From Gallionellaceae bacterium (GTDB taxonomy: Bacteria; Pseudomonadota; Gammaproteobacteria; Burkholderiales; Gallionellaceae), in contig JAUQWW010000014.1 of assembly GCA_030834965.1 (NCBI GenBank), forward strand, positions 1 through 64,000: a stretch of 64,000 nucleotides of DNA, read 5' to 3'. Positions 36,927 to 45,858 of the stretch are shown here, piece by piece; positions within the stretch are counted from its first letter, which is position 1; each line of letters opens with the position of its first letter. The notes beneath the pieces were generated by a model. That model searched no databases and was not told where the DNA came from. It was given only the letters and a program-made list of their open reading frames with translations. Made by a program: the position numbers and the translations under genes.

Positions 36927-38900
36927 TCACAACCCCTCGCGCAAGCGCTTTTCCGCTTCGCTCAAGTGCACCGGCTGACCAAGCAGCACCAGCACATCGC
37001 CGGCCTGCATCACCATATTCCCTGCAGGCTGGCTGCCGCGCACGTTGTGGCGGCGCACCGCATTGACTTCGACCTGCAGTTCGGCCAGGTTGATCTCATC
37101 CAGCGTCTTGCCCACCGCTTCATCCGCTTCTCCGAGCAGCACGCTGCGAAAGCGCGGCTGCAAATTTTCAGTGACTTCGGCTGATGCATCGGCAGCGGTA
37201 CGGAAAAAACCGCTGAACATGCTGTAGCGGCGCGCACGGTTTTCCTGGATGCGGAGGATGACGCGGTTAAGCGGCACGCCGGCCATCAGCAGTGCCTGCG
37301 AGGCGAGCATCACGCTGCCTTCCAGCACTTCCGCCACCACCTCGGCCGCACCGGCCTGTTTGAGCGCCTCGATGTGCGTATCGTCGGCCGTACGCACCAC
37401 CACAGGCAGGTCGGGGCGCAGCTCGTTTACAATTTGCAGAATCTTGAGCGCGGAGTGTTTGTCGTTGTAAGTGACTACCAGGGTTTTGGCGCGCAACAGT
37501 CCGGCCGCCAGCAGCACTTCACGCTTGGCGGCATCGCCATACACCACGCTTTCTCCGGCTGCGGCAGCCTCGCGCACCCGGCGTGAATCGAGATCGAGCG
37601 CGATGAAGCGAATGTGCTCGAGTTTCATGAAGCGTGCCAGCGCCTGCCCGCTGCGCCCATAACCGCAGATGATGATGTGCGCATCGGTGGCCATGCTTTG
37701 CACCGCAATCTGGTGCAACTGCATGGCACGGTTCATCCATTCGGCGGGAGAAATGCGCCGCACAATGGCTTCGGCATGCTGAATCAGGAATGGTGCGATG
37801 AGCATGGAAAGCAGCATGGCCGCCAGTACATTCTGCATGACTTCCGCAGGCAGCAAATGCACGTCGCCGGTCAGGGTCAGCAGCACAAAGCCGAACTCCC
37901 CGCCTTGCGCCAGACCAAGGCCGCTGCGAATCGCCGTACCCCAATCCGCATCGAACCAGCGTGCCAGAAGTGCAACCACCACCGCCTTGAACAGCAACAG
38001 GATGAGCAACACCAGCAAGATCCAGCCGAAACCTGCAATCACGTTGCTTATATCGAGCATCATGCCGATGGTCACAAAGAACAGGCCCAGCAGTACATCG
38101 CGGAACGGTTTGATGTCTTCTTCCACCTGATAGCGGTATTCGGTTTCGGAAATCAGCATGCCGGCAACAAATGCGCCCAATGCTAAAGACAGCCCGGCCA
38201 GCTCGGTAAAATAAGCCAGCCCCAAGGTAAACAGCAATACGTTGAGCATGAACAGCTCGGAAGATTTTTGTCTTGCCACCAAGTGGAACCACGGGCGCAG
38301 CAGGCGCTGCCCAAAGATCAGCAGGGCGGCCAATACCACGGCCGCCTTCAGCACAGCAAAGCCGAGGGTGATATGAATGGCCTGCCCGGTGCTGGTCAGC
38401 GCCGGTATGATGATGATGAGCGGCACTACCGCCAGATCCTGGAACAGCAGCACACCCATGATCTTCTGGCCATGCGGTGTATTCAGCTCGGCGCGCTCGG
38501 CCAGCATCTTGCTGACGATCGCGGTTGAGGACATTGCCAGCACCCCGCCCAGCGCCAAACCCGCGCGCCAATCGAGCCCGAAAAACAGCGAGCCGGCGAT
38601 GACCAGCAGCATGGTGAACACGACCTGCGCGGTGCCCAGCCCGAATACCACGCGCTGCATGGCACGCAGCCGTGCGAGACTGAATTCCAGCCCGATGCTG
38701 AACATCAGGAATACCACGCCGAACTCACCCAAGTGACGTGTTTCCGGTGCATCGGGTATCCAGCCGAGTGCATGCGGCCCGATCAAAATGCCGACCATGA
38801 GATAGCCCAGCATCGCCGGCAGGCGCAGAATGCGGCACAGCACGACCACGCCCACCGCGACGGCAAGCAGGATCAACAGGAGTTGTAGCGAATTGGACAT
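36927..38900 (-). CDS. KefB-type monovalent cation/proton antiporter (CPA2) with RCK domains
   Basis: 657 residues. About 12-13 TM helices at the N-terminus (LLLILLAVAVGVVVLCRILR, with the GxLIGPHALG entry motif) form the Na/H exchanger fold. The GGEFGFVLL segment and the ALGAFVAGMLISET region match KefB/YbaL. Then a cytoplasmic RCK-N domain (HIIICGYGRSGQALARFM, Rossmann GYGRSG; VVYGDAAKREVLLAAG) and an RCK-C domain at the end. It exports K+ in exchange for H+, gated by ligands or glutathione adducts in the Kef group. The ATG at 38900 leaves 115 bases to the divergent kdsD. Confidence 0.9.
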   Translation of the reverse strand: MSNSLQLLLILLAVAVGVVVLCRILRLPAMLGYLMVGILIGPHALGWIPDAPETRHLGEFGVVFLMFSIGLEFSLARLRAMQRVVFGLGTAQVVFTMLLVIAGSLFFGLDWRAGLALGGVLAMSSTAIVSKMLAERAELNTPHGQKIMGVLLFQDLAVVPLIIIIPALTSTGQAIHITLGFAVLKAAVVLAALLIFGQRLLRPWFHLVARQKSSELFMLNVLLFTLGLAYFTELAGLSLALGAFVAGMLISETEYRYQVEEDIKPFRDVLLGLFFVTIGMMLDISNVIAGFGWILLVLLILLLFKAVVVALLARWFDADWGTAIRSGLGLAQGGEFGFVLLTLTGDVHLLPAEVMQNVLAAMLLSMLIAPFLIQHAEAIVRRISPAEWMNRAMQLHQIAVQSMATDAHIIICGYGRSGQALARFMKLEHIRFIALDLDSRRVREAAAAGESVVYGDAAKREVLLAAGLLRAKTLVVTYNDKHSALKILQIVNELRPDLPVVVRTADDTHIEALKQAGAAEVVAEVLEGSVMLASQALLMAGVPLNRVILRIQENRARRYSMFSGFFRTAADASAEVTENLQPRFRSVLLGEADEAVGKTLDEINLAELQVEVNAVRRHNVRGSQPAGNMVMQAGDVLVLLGQPVHLSEAEKRLREGL

Positions 38901-39002
38901 GCGCGCGCTTCAGGTCTGGAATGAATTCAATATGAATGGATAATGCCTCAAGTAGCGTATCGTTTCAAAAATTTCACCGCACATGCGCGTTAAGCGCACT
39001 GC

Positions 39003-39008
39003 TATAAT
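39003..39008 (+). promoter_or_regulatory. Perfect -10 box close to the kdsD start
   Basis: TATAAT at 39003-39008 ends only 7 bases before the kdsD ATG at 39016, with no good -35 hexamer at 17 bases. If used, the transcript would be leaderless or nearly so, and no Shine-Dalgarno fits in the space. Confidence 0.4.
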
Positions 39009-39015
39009 TCCCGCC

Positions 39016-40002
39016 ATGAATAAAGCTTTCTCCGCCGCCCCGCGCGCACTTGACCTGGCGCGCGAGGTACTAAGCATCGAAGCCGAAGCTGTCCGTGCGC
39101 TGATACCGCGCATCGACGAGACCTTCCTGCGCGCGCTCAATATCATCCTGTCCTGCGAGGGGCGCGTGATCGTGAGCGGCATGGGCAAGTCCGGCCACAT
39201 TGCGCGCAAAATCGCCGCTACCATGGCCAGCACCGGTACGCCGGCGTATTTCGTGCATCCCGCAGAAGCCAGCCATGGCGACCTGGGCATGATCACGTCC
39301 AAGGATGTGTTTATCGCGCTGTCGTATTCCGGGGAAAGCCAGGAGCTGCTCACCATCGTGCCCGTCATCAAACGCCAGGGGGCGAAACTCATCAGCATCA
39401 CCGGCAACGCACAATCCAGCCTGGCACAGTCCTCTGACGCACACCTCAATGGCGCGGTAGCGAAGGAAGCCTGCCCGATGGGTCTTGCGCCCACTGCCAG
39501 CACGACGGCAGCGCTGGCGCTGGGCGATGCGCTGGCGGTTGCGCTCCTTGACGCCAAGGGGTTTGGCGAGGAAGACTTTGCGCGCTCTCATCCCGGCGGC
39601 AACCTGGGTCGCCGCCTGCTCACCCATGTGCGCGACATCATGCATACCGGTGATGGCATTCCCTCAGTCCGTCTCGATGCTTCGCTTTCCGATGCCGTGC
39701 TGGAAATCACGCGCAAGCGGCTGGGCATGACCGCCATCGTGGACGATGTGCAGCGCGTGCTGGGCATCTATACGGACGGCGACTTGCGCCGCACGCTGGA
39801 GAAGCACCTAAATTTTGCCACGACGCGTGTCAGCGACGTGATGTCGCGCAACCCGCGCAGCATCGCGCCGGACGCGCTGGCAGCCGAGGCAGTGCAACTG
39901 ATGGAGCAGCACAACATCAACCAGATGCTGGTCGTGGATGCCGACAACAAACTGGTTGGGGCACTCAACATGCATGATCTGCTGCGTGCAAAGGTAATCT
40001 GA
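39016..40002 (+). CDS. kdsD: Arabinose-5-phosphate isomerase KdsD
   Basis: 328 residues from the ATG at 39016; a longer frame from 38983 starts before the -10 box. Converts ribulose 5-phosphate to arabinose 5-phosphate for Kdo synthesis. SIS domain with GRVIVSGMGKSGHIARKIA, HPAEASHGDLGMI and IALSYSGESQELL, then two CBS domains (VSDVMSRNPRSIAPDALAAE in the second). Full-length with both CBS repeats. Its last base is shared with the first of kdsC's start codon, and it leads the kdsD-kdsC-lptC-lptA-lptB operon. Confidence 0.95.
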   Translation: MNKAFSAAPRALDLAREVLSIEAEAVRALIPRIDETFLRALNIILSCEGRVIVSGMGKSGHIARKIAATMASTGTPAYFVHPAEASHGDLGMITSKDVFIALSYSGESQELLTIVPVIKRQGAKLISITGNAQSSLAQSSDAHLNGAVAKEACPMGLAPTASTTAALALGDALAVALLDAKGFGEEDFARSHPGGNLGRRLLTHVRDIMHTGDGIPSVRLDASLSDAVLEITRKRLGMTAIVDDVQRVLGIYTDGDLRRTLEKHLNFATTRVSDVMSRNPRSIAPDALAAEAVQLMEQHNINQMLVVDADNKLVGALNMHDLLRAKVI

Positions 40003-40520
40003 TGCTGACTCAACGAGCCCAGGCCATTCACCTCATCGCCTTCGACGTGGATGGCGTTCTGACCGATGGAGGCCTGTATCTCTCCGACTCGGGCGAGGAA
40101 TTCAAGCGCTTCAATTCGCTGGACGGGCACGGCCTGAAAATGCTCAAGGCATCCGGCGTGGAACTCGCCATCATCACCGGTCGCATCTCGCGCTGTGTCG
40201 AACTGCGCGCGCAAAACCTGGGCATCACGCATCTACACCAGGGTGTGAGCGACAAGCTGGGCGTCATGCAGGCACTGCTTGCCCAGCTCCGCCTGCCTGC
40301 TTCCGCCGCCGCCTTCATGGGCGACGATGTAGTGGATCTGCCGGTGATGCGTTATGCAGGGCTGGCATTGAGCGTTCCGGATGCGCCCCAGGTGGTGCGC
40401 GACCGTGCCCATTACGTCACCCGCCGCGGCGGCGGATGCGGCGCAGTGCGGGAAGCGTGCGAGCTGCTGATGTCGGCGCAGGGCACGCTTGATTCACAAT
40501 TGGCGCCCTATTTGACATGA
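40002..40520 (+). CDS. kdsC: Kdo-8-phosphate phosphatase KdsC
   Basis: 172 residues. HAD-family C0-type phosphatase without a cap domain. Nucleophile motif FDVDGVLTDGGLYL (DxD), motif II ITGR, and the GDDVVDLPVM acidic loop of motif IV. It releases Kdo from Kdo-8-phosphate for lipid A glycosylation. Start ATG at 40002 overlaps the kdsD stop; its own stop overlaps lptC (ATGA). Confidence 0.95.
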   Translation: MLTQRAQAIHLIAFDVDGVLTDGGLYLSDSGEEFKRFNSLDGHGLKMLKASGVELAIITGRISRCVELRAQNLGITHLHQGVSDKLGVMQALLAQLRLPASAAAFMGDDVVDLPVMRYAGLALSVPDAPQVVRDRAHYVTRRGGGCGAVREACELLMSAQGTLDSQLAPYLT

Positions 40521-41101
40521 CGGGCCGTCTGCAACAGCTGCGCGAGTGGTACCCGGTATTGCCCCTGCTGTTTCTGCTGGCGGCGACCTATTGGCTGAAT
40601 CAACAGGTGCAGCCGCTCACCCCCAAATCCTCCGGCGCCAGACCCCAAGACCCTGATTTTGTCATCAGCGAGATTGCTGCTATCACTTACAATGAGCGTG
40701 GCATGCCGCGCTTCGTGCTGGCCGCAGACAAGGTATCCCATTATCCCGTCAATGACAGCACCATTCTGGATGAGCCGCGGCTGACCAGCCTGTATGCAGA
40801 CCGTCCCCCGGTTTATACTTCCGCCAGGGAGGGGGAAGTATCGAGCAATGGAGACGAAATATTTCTGCGCGGCGACGTGAAGCTTGTGCGCTTCTCCGGT
40901 GCGGCGCAAAGCGAGATGTCGTTCAGCACCAATTACCTGCACGTCATTCCCGACCGCGATGTGGCGGACACGAATTCTCCTGTCACCATCATGGACACAC
41001 ACAACATTGTGCATGCGGTGGGGATGCAACTCGACAACAATTCCCGCGTGATAAAACTACTGTCGCAAGTCAGAAGCCAACATGAAACCGCAAAAAAATA
41101 G
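40517..41101 (+). CDS. lptC: LPS export protein LptC
   Basis: 194 residues. One N-terminal TM (LPLLFLLAATYWLNQQV), then a periplasmic beta-jellyroll (DPDFVISEIAAITYNERGMP, FVLAADKVSHYPVNDSTIL). LptC receives lipopolysaccharide from the LptB2FG extractor and hands it to LptA. Overlaps kdsC by four bases and lptA by 20, so translation of the three is coupled. Confidence 0.92.
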   Translation: MTGRLQQLREWYPVLPLLFLLAATYWLNQQVQPLTPKSSGARPQDPDFVISEIAAITYNERGMPRFVLAADKVSHYPVNDSTILDEPRLTSLYADRPPVYTSAREGEVSSNGDEIFLRGDVKLVRFSGAAQSEMSFSTNYLHVIPDRDVADTNSPVTIMDTHNIVHAVGMQLDNNSRVIKLLSQVRSQHETAKK

Positions 41102-41690
41102 ATTTGTTGCACACTTGCGGAACACCGCCGCCGTGCTCTGCCTGGCACTGGTCTGCCACGCCCCGGCCAGCTACGCAGAGCAGGCCGACCGCAACAAGCC
41201 GGTACATCTGGAAGCAGACCAGCTCAGCATTGATGACGCCAGGCAAATCAGTACCTTCGAGGGCAATGTGCAACTCAGCCAGGGCACGATGATGATCCGG
41301 GGCGACAAGGTCATCGTTACACAGGACAAAGACGGCGTCAGGCACGGCACGGCAATCGGGCAGCCCGCGAGTTTCCGCCAGAAACGCGAAGGCTCGGACG
41401 ACTATATTGAAGGCATCGCCGAACGCATCGAATACGACGCCCAGAACGAGACCGTGGATCTCTTCGGCGCGGCGCGCATGAAGCGCAACCAGGATGAAGT
41501 GCGCGGCGACCATATCAGCTACAGCGCGAAGACGGAGATCTTCCAGGCGAGCAGCGCGCAAGGCAAGCGCGAAGGCACATCGAGCAAGGACCGTGTGCGT
41601 GTCGTCATCCAGCCCAAGGAAGTGAACGCTACGGACAAGCCTGCGACAAGCCCATTGCCGCTCAGGCCGGAAGACACACTTGCGCCCTGA
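41082..41690 (+). CDS. lptA: LPS transport periplasmic protein LptA
   Basis: 202 residues. Signal peptide ending near ASYAEQA, then the OstA-like jellyroll: PVHLEADQLSIDDARQISTF, EGNVQLSQGTMMIRGDKV, and repeated strands ending with the ARMKRNQDEVRGDHISY region. LptA forms the bridge across the periplasm from LptC to LptD. The C-terminal 30 residues after RVRVVIQPK are Thr/Pro-rich and probably disordered. Starts inside the end of lptC. Confidence 0.93.
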   Translation: MKPQKNRFVAHLRNTAAVLCLALVCHAPASYAEQADRNKPVHLEADQLSIDDARQISTFEGNVQLSQGTMMIRGDKVIVTQDKDGVRHGTAIGQPASFRQKREGSDDYIEGIAERIEYDAQNETVDLFGAARMKRNQDEVRGDHISYSAKTEIFQASSAQGKREGTSSKDRVRVVIQPKEVNATDKPATSPLPLRPEDTLAP

Positions 41691-41699
41691 GATGACCCC

Positions 41700-42422
41700 A
41701 TGAGCGAGCTGCGTGCCGTCACCCTGAACAAACGCTACCGTTCCCGCACCGTAGTGCATGACGTTTCGCTGTCGCTACAAAGCGGCGAAGTGGTCGGGTT
41801 GCTGGGCCCCAACGGCGCGGGAAAGACCACATGTTTCTACATGATTGTCGGGTTGGTGGCAGCAGATGGCGGCGATATCTTCATCGACGACCAGAATATC
41901 ACCCACATGCCCATTCACCGCCGCGCCCAGCTGGGGCTGGGCTATCTGCCGCAGGAGGCTTCGATCTTTCGCCGCCTCACCGTGGCGCAAAACATCCTCG
42001 CTGTACTGGAACTGCAAAACTACCCGGAAGTAGAAATCGAGGCACGCATGGAGGAATTGCTGCAAGACCTGCATATCACCCATATCCGCGACAATCCGGC
42101 CATCAGCTTGTCCGGGGGCGAGCGGCGGCGCGTTGAAATCGCGCGTGCACTTGCCACCAATCCGCGCTTCATCCTGCTGGATGAACCCTTTGCCGGTGTG
42201 GATCCGATTGCCGTGCTGGACATCCAGAAAATCATCCGTTTCCTCAAGGAACGCAACATCGGCGTGCTGATTACCGACCATAACGTGCGCGAAACCCTCG
42301 GCATCTGCGACCGTGCCTATATCATCAATGCCGGTTCGGTCATGGCGGAAGGCAAACCGGATGAAATCATCTATAATGAAGGCGTGAGAAAAGTTTATCT
42401 CGGCGAGCACTTCAAGCTATAG
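41700..42422 (+). CDS. lptB: LPS export ATPase LptB
   Basis: 240 residues. Walker [11 protein letters not shown]-loop [14 protein letters not shown] (the LptB-typical PQEAS), signature [15 protein letters not shown], Walker [18 protein letters not shown] and switch His in [10 protein letters not shown]. It powers extraction of lipopolysaccharide from the inner membrane by LptFG. ATG at 41700, ten bases after lptA. Confidence 0.96.
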   Translation: MSELRAVTLNKRYRSRTVVHDVSLSLQSGEVVGLLGPNGAGKTTCFYMIVGLVAADGGDIFIDDQNITHMPIHRRAQLGLGYLPQEASIFRRLTVAQNILAVLELQNYPEVEIEARMEELLQDLHITHIRDNPAISLSGGERRRVEIARALATNPRFILLDEPFAGVDPIAVLDIQKIIRFLKERNIGVLITDHNVRETLGICDRAYIINAGSVMAEGKPDEIIYNEGVRKVYLGEHFKL

Positions 42423-42460
42423 GTATCACCTATGCGCCGCCACAGTACGCGAACCAAACA

Positions 42461-43897
42461 ATGAAACAGTCATTGCAACTCAGGCAGTCTCAGCAGCTGA
42501 CGCTTACCCCCCAGTTGCAGCAAGCCATTCGCCTGTTGCAACTTTCCACCCTGGAAATGAACCAGGAAGTGGCGCGCCTGCTTGACGAAAATCCCATGCT
42601 CGAACGCGAGGACGACCACGCACAGTCCTATGCGCATGGCGATGCAGCGGCCAGCTCCCCCACGGAAAACTCCTCAGATGCATCGGCGGACAATGAGGCG
42701 CCGCAGCACCACGAAGAAGAATGGCGGCAGCAGGAAGAATGGAATGAGCCTTCGTTCTCTGCCTCGGGCGCGTCGGATGACGAAGAGGAAAGCCGCACCG
42801 AGGTCGTGGCAGACAACCCCAGCCTGCGCGAGCATCTCATCTGGCAGCTCAACATGAGCCAGCTTGATGCGCGCGACAAGAACATCATCGGCTTGCTGAT
42901 TGACGCGCTGGATGATAACGGCTATCTGGCGCAACCCCTGGAAGAGATCGCCGAACTGCTGCCGGAACAACTCGATATTACCCTGGACGACCTGGAAACC
43001 GCACTGACCCAGCTGCAACACCTGGATGAACCGGGCATCGGTGCGCGGACCTTGAGCGAATGTCTGGCCCTGCAACTCAAGGCGCTGCCTGATGACACTC
43101 ACTGCCGCGACCTGGCATTGCGCATCGTGACGGAGCACCTGAATTTGCTGGCTGCACGTGACTTCACCAAGCTGAAGAAAATCCTGTCCTGCGATGACGC
43201 TGCGCTGCGCGCTGCGCAAGAACTCATTGTCCAGCTGAAGCCCAAGCCCGGCGCAGAATTCGAACAGCGCGCCGCCGACTATGTCGTGCCGGATGTGATC
43301 GTCGAGCGCCACCAGGGAGAATGGCGCGCGCGCCTGAACCAGGATGCCATGCCGCGCCTGCGCGTCAATCAGATGTACGCCAACATCCTGCAACAGCGCG
43401 GTGAAAAAAATGCACAGCAGCTTTCCGGCCAATTGAATGAAGCGCGCTGGTTCATCAAAAACCTGCAACAGCGCTTCGACACCATCCTGCGCGTTTCGCA
43501 GGCCATTGTCGAACGCCAGCGCCATTTCTTTGAGCACGGCGAAATCGCCATGCGCCCCCTGGTGCTGCGAGAAATTGCGGAACAGCTCGACCTGCATGAA
43601 TCCACCATCTCGCGCGTGACCACGCAAAAATTCATGCTGACCCCGCGCGGTATTTATGAACTCAAATATTTCTTCGGCAGCGGTATTGAGACAAAAACGG
43701 GCGGCACGTGCTCTTCCACGGCCATCCGCGCGCTCATCAGGCAATTTGTCAGCGAGGAGGATACGCGCCATCCCCTCACCGATAGCCGCATGTCGGAAAT
43801 CCTGGCACAACAGGGCATACTGGTTGCACGGCGTACCGTAGCAAAATACCGGGAAGGCATGAATATTCTTCCGGTCAATCTTCGTAAATCACTCTAA
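42461..43897 (+). CDS. rpoN: RNA polymerase sigma-54 factor
   Basis: 478 residues. Gln-rich activator-interacting region I (MKQSLQLRQSQQLTLTPQLQ), an acidic region II around residues 45-120 (EEEW..QEEWNEPS, DDEEESRTE), then the core-binding and DNA-binding region III. A helix-turn-helix lies near EIAEQLDLHESTISRVTTQK, and the RpoN box ARRTVAKYREG reads the -24 element. It directs transcription of nitrogen and other activator-dependent genes. Normal position between lptB and hpf. Confidence 0.97.
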   Translation: MKQSLQLRQSQQLTLTPQLQQAIRLLQLSTLEMNQEVARLLDENPMLEREDDHAQSYAHGDAAASSPTENSSDASADNEAPQHHEEEWRQQEEWNEPSFSASGASDDEEESRTEVVADNPSLREHLIWQLNMSQLDARDKNIIGLLIDALDDNGYLAQPLEEIAELLPEQLDITLDDLETALTQLQHLDEPGIGARTLSECLALQLKALPDDTHCRDLALRIVTEHLNLLAARDFTKLKKILSCDDAALRAAQELIVQLKPKPGAEFEQRAADYVVPDVIVERHQGEWRARLNQDAMPRLRVNQMYANILQQRGEKNAQQLSGQLNEARWFIKNLQQRFDTILRVSQAIVERQRHFFEHGEIAMRPLVLREIAEQLDLHESTISRVTTQKFMLTPRGIYELKYFFGSGIETKTGGTCSSTAIRALIRQFVSEEDTRHPLTDSRMSEILAQQGILVARRTVAKYREGMNILPVNLRKSL

Positions 43898-43913
43898 CCA
43901 TAAGGAGCAAGCC

Positions 43914-44237
43914 ATGAACCTCAATCTCAGCGGACACCATCTGGAAATCACCCCCGCCATCCGTGAGCATGTGCTAAGCAAAATCGACAAGGTCAAACGC
44001 CACTTTGAGAATGTCATTGATGTGAACGTAATTCTTTCCGTAGAGAAGCTGAAGCAGAAAGCCGAGGCCAACGTCCACCTGAGCGGAAAGACGATTTTTG
44101 TTGAATGCGACGATGAGAACCTGTATGTCGCCATCGACAATCTGGTCGAGAAGCTCGACCGCCAGATACTCAAGCACAAGGAAAAACACGCTGCCCGCCG
44201 CCACGATGAAACCGGCAAGCTGGTTGCAGCAGAATAA
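43914..44237 (+). CDS. hpf: Ribosome hibernation promoting factor, short form
   Basis: 107 residues, the short HPF type. MNLNLSGHHLEITPAIREHV at the start, followed by KIDKVKRHFENVIDVNVILS and the basic C-terminus KHKEKHAARRHDETGK. It binds the 30S decoding site in stationary phase and promotes 100S dimers. Starts 16 bases after rpoN with a strong AAGGAG, as is usual in proteobacteria. Confidence 0.95.
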   Translation: MNLNLSGHHLEITPAIREHVLSKIDKVKRHFENVIDVNVILSVEKLKQKAEANVHLSGKTIFVECDDENLYVAIDNLVEKLDRQILKHKEKHAARRHDETGKLVAAE

Positions 44238-44297
44238 TAATAAGATAGGCAACAGTGCAGCGTGGAGATCAAGGTGCCGTCTCCTTCATCTCCTCAA

Positions 44298-44320
44298 CCC
44301 TCTCCCAAAGGGAGAGGGGG
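44298..44320. repeat. GAGGG-type palindromic repeat, copy 3
   Basis: The shortest copy: CCCTCTCCCAAAGGGAGAGG plus GGG, a near-perfect 9-bp stem with a 3-base loop. It lies between hpf and ptsN just upstream of the TATAAT at 44351 and can act as a terminator for the lpt-rpoN-hpf operon. Confidence 0.7.
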
Positions 44321-44350
44321 CAATCGCCCCTCCCTGTGTAAGGGAACATA

Positions 44351-44356
44351 TATAAT
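44351..44356 (+). promoter_or_regulatory. Perfect -10 box upstream of ptsN
   Basis: TATAAT at 44351-44356, about 39 bases before the ptsN start; no convincing -35 hexamer. With the repeat hairpin just upstream, ptsN-hprK-rapZ probably form a separate transcript. Confidence 0.4.
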
Positions 44357-44394
44357 GGCCGCCGCTCTTTCCCTTACCGGACCTGGTTGAAGTT

Positions 44395-44850
44395 ATGAAT
44401 CTGATCAGCAAAATCCTTCCCCCCGAAAACGTCATACTGGATACCGATTCCACCAGTAAAAAACGGATTTTCGAACGGGTCGGAATATTATTTGAAAATA
44501 CCCAGCAAATTGCGCGCAGCCAGGTATTCGACAGTCTTTTTGCACGCGAGAAGCTCGGCTCGACCGGCCTCGGGCAAGGCGTCGCCATCCCGCACGGCCG
44601 CATCAAGAACATGCGCGATGCAGTTGCCGCCTTTGTCAAATCACAAGCACCCATTCCGTTTGACGCACCGGACGGGCAGCCGGTCAACCTCATTTTCGTG
44701 CTTCTGGTGCCGGAACGCGCCACCGACATGCACCTGCAACTGCTAGGCGAACTGGCGCAAATGTTCAGCGACAAATCCTTCCGCGAAAAACTGCAGGCCA
44801 GCAACGACCCGGCAGTCATCCATCAGCTGTTTGCCAACTGGAAGGCATGA
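44395..44850 (+). CDS. ptsN: Nitrogen-PTS enzyme IIA (EIIA-Ntr)
   Basis: 151 residues. Mannitol-type EIIA fold with the phosphorylated histidine in GVAIPHGRIKNMRDAV. Other family segments are SKILPPENVILDTDSTSKKR, REKLGSTGLGQG and LIFVLLVPERATDMHLQLL. The protein relays phosphate-dependent signals linking nitrogen, carbon and potassium status, including to K+ transporters. It is followed by hprK and rapZ, the standard betaproteobacterial regulatory trio. Confidence 0.95.
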   Translation: MNLISKILPPENVILDTDSTSKKRIFERVGILFENTQQIARSQVFDSLFAREKLGSTGLGQGVAIPHGRIKNMRDAVAAFVKSQAPIPFDAPDGQPVNLIFVLLVPERATDMHLQLLGELAQMFSDKSFREKLQASNDPAVIHQLFANWKA

Positions 44851-44904
44851 GGCACTCCCGATGCCTGCAATAATTCAACAGCCCGGCCAGACAAGGTGCC
44901 TGTA

Positions 44905-45843
44905 ATGGCGCAGGTCAATATCCAGCAACTGTTCGAAGACAAGCAGGAACGGCTGGCCTTGAGCTGGGTCGCGGGTGCGGATGGCGCCGACAAGATACTC
45001 GACAGCGAACGGGTCAATGCATCCAATATGGGATTGATTGGCCATCTCAACCTGATCCACCCAAATTGGGTGCAGGTGTTGAGCAACACCGAACTCGATT
45101 ACCTGCACACCCTGTCGCCCGCCTCCCTGAGCGATGCACTGACACAGCTCGAACACAGCGGTGCTCTGTGCCTGATCGTGGCGGGTGCGATTGAAGTCCC
45201 TCAATACCTGATCGACTACGCAAATCGTACGCGTACCCCACTGTTCCGCTCCCCGTTCTCCAGCGTGCACCTGATGTGGCTGATGCGCCATTACATCGTC
45301 AAGGCGCTGGCGGAATTCACCACGCGCCACGGCGTGTTCCTCGACGTACTGGGGGTCGGCGTGCTCGTCACGGGAGAGAGCGGCGTGGGCAAGAGTGAGC
45401 TGGGGCTGGAGCTGATCACGCGCGGCAATGGCCTGGTGGCGGACGACATCACCGAACTGTATCGCGTGTCTCCGGAGACCCTGGAAGGGCGCTGCCCCGA
45501 GCTGTTGCGCGACTTCCTCGAAGTGCGCGGACTGGGCGTGCTGAATATCCGCACCATGTTCGGCGAAACAGCGGTGCGGCGCAAGAAGAGCCTGAAGCTT
45601 ATCGTGCACCTGTACCGTCCGCCCGGCGGAGACGTGTCGCAGCTGGAACGTCTGCAGCTCAATGCCAGCCATCAGGAAATCATCGGCGTGAAAATCAACA
45701 CGGTCACGATCCCCGTGGTCACCGGCCGCAACCTTGCAGTACTGGTGGAGGCAGCCGCACGCAATTTCGTTCTGCAGCAGCGCGGCATCGACACCATGCA
45801 GGAATTCATCAGCCGCCACGAGCAGCACATGCAGGAACAGTAA
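44905..45843 (+). CDS. hprK: HPr kinase/phosphorylase
   Basis: 312 residues from the ATG at 44905; an in-frame GTG at 44896 would add three. Phosphorylates and dephosphorylates HPr on serine. Walker A GESGVGKS at 157-164, the family motif VEVRGLGVLNIRTMFGE-like EVRGLGVLNIRTMFGETAVR, and GVKINTVTIPVVTGRNLAVL near the end. N-terminal domain of about 130 residues. Betaproteobacteria often keep hprK although they lack a full sugar PTS; here ptsN is the neighbour that supports a regulatory role. Confidence 0.95.
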   Translation: MAQVNIQQLFEDKQERLALSWVAGADGADKILDSERVNASNMGLIGHLNLIHPNWVQVLSNTELDYLHTLSPASLSDALTQLEHSGALCLIVAGAIEVPQYLIDYANRTRTPLFRSPFSSVHLMWLMRHYIVKALAEFTTRHGVFLDVLGVGVLVTGESGVGKSELGLELITRGNGLVADDITELYRVSPETLEGRCPELLRDFLEVRGLGVLNIRTMFGETAVRRKKSLKLIVHLYRPPGGDVSQLERLQLNASHQEIIGVKINTVTIPVVTGRNLAVLVEAAARNFVLQQRGIDTMQEFISRHEQHMQEQ

Positions 45844-45858
45844 GTTTTGGGTAACCAC

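Noticed and set aside
42674-43810. 378-codon minus-strand frame opposite rpoN
   Set aside because: Antisense shadow of a strongly conserved sigma factor gene.
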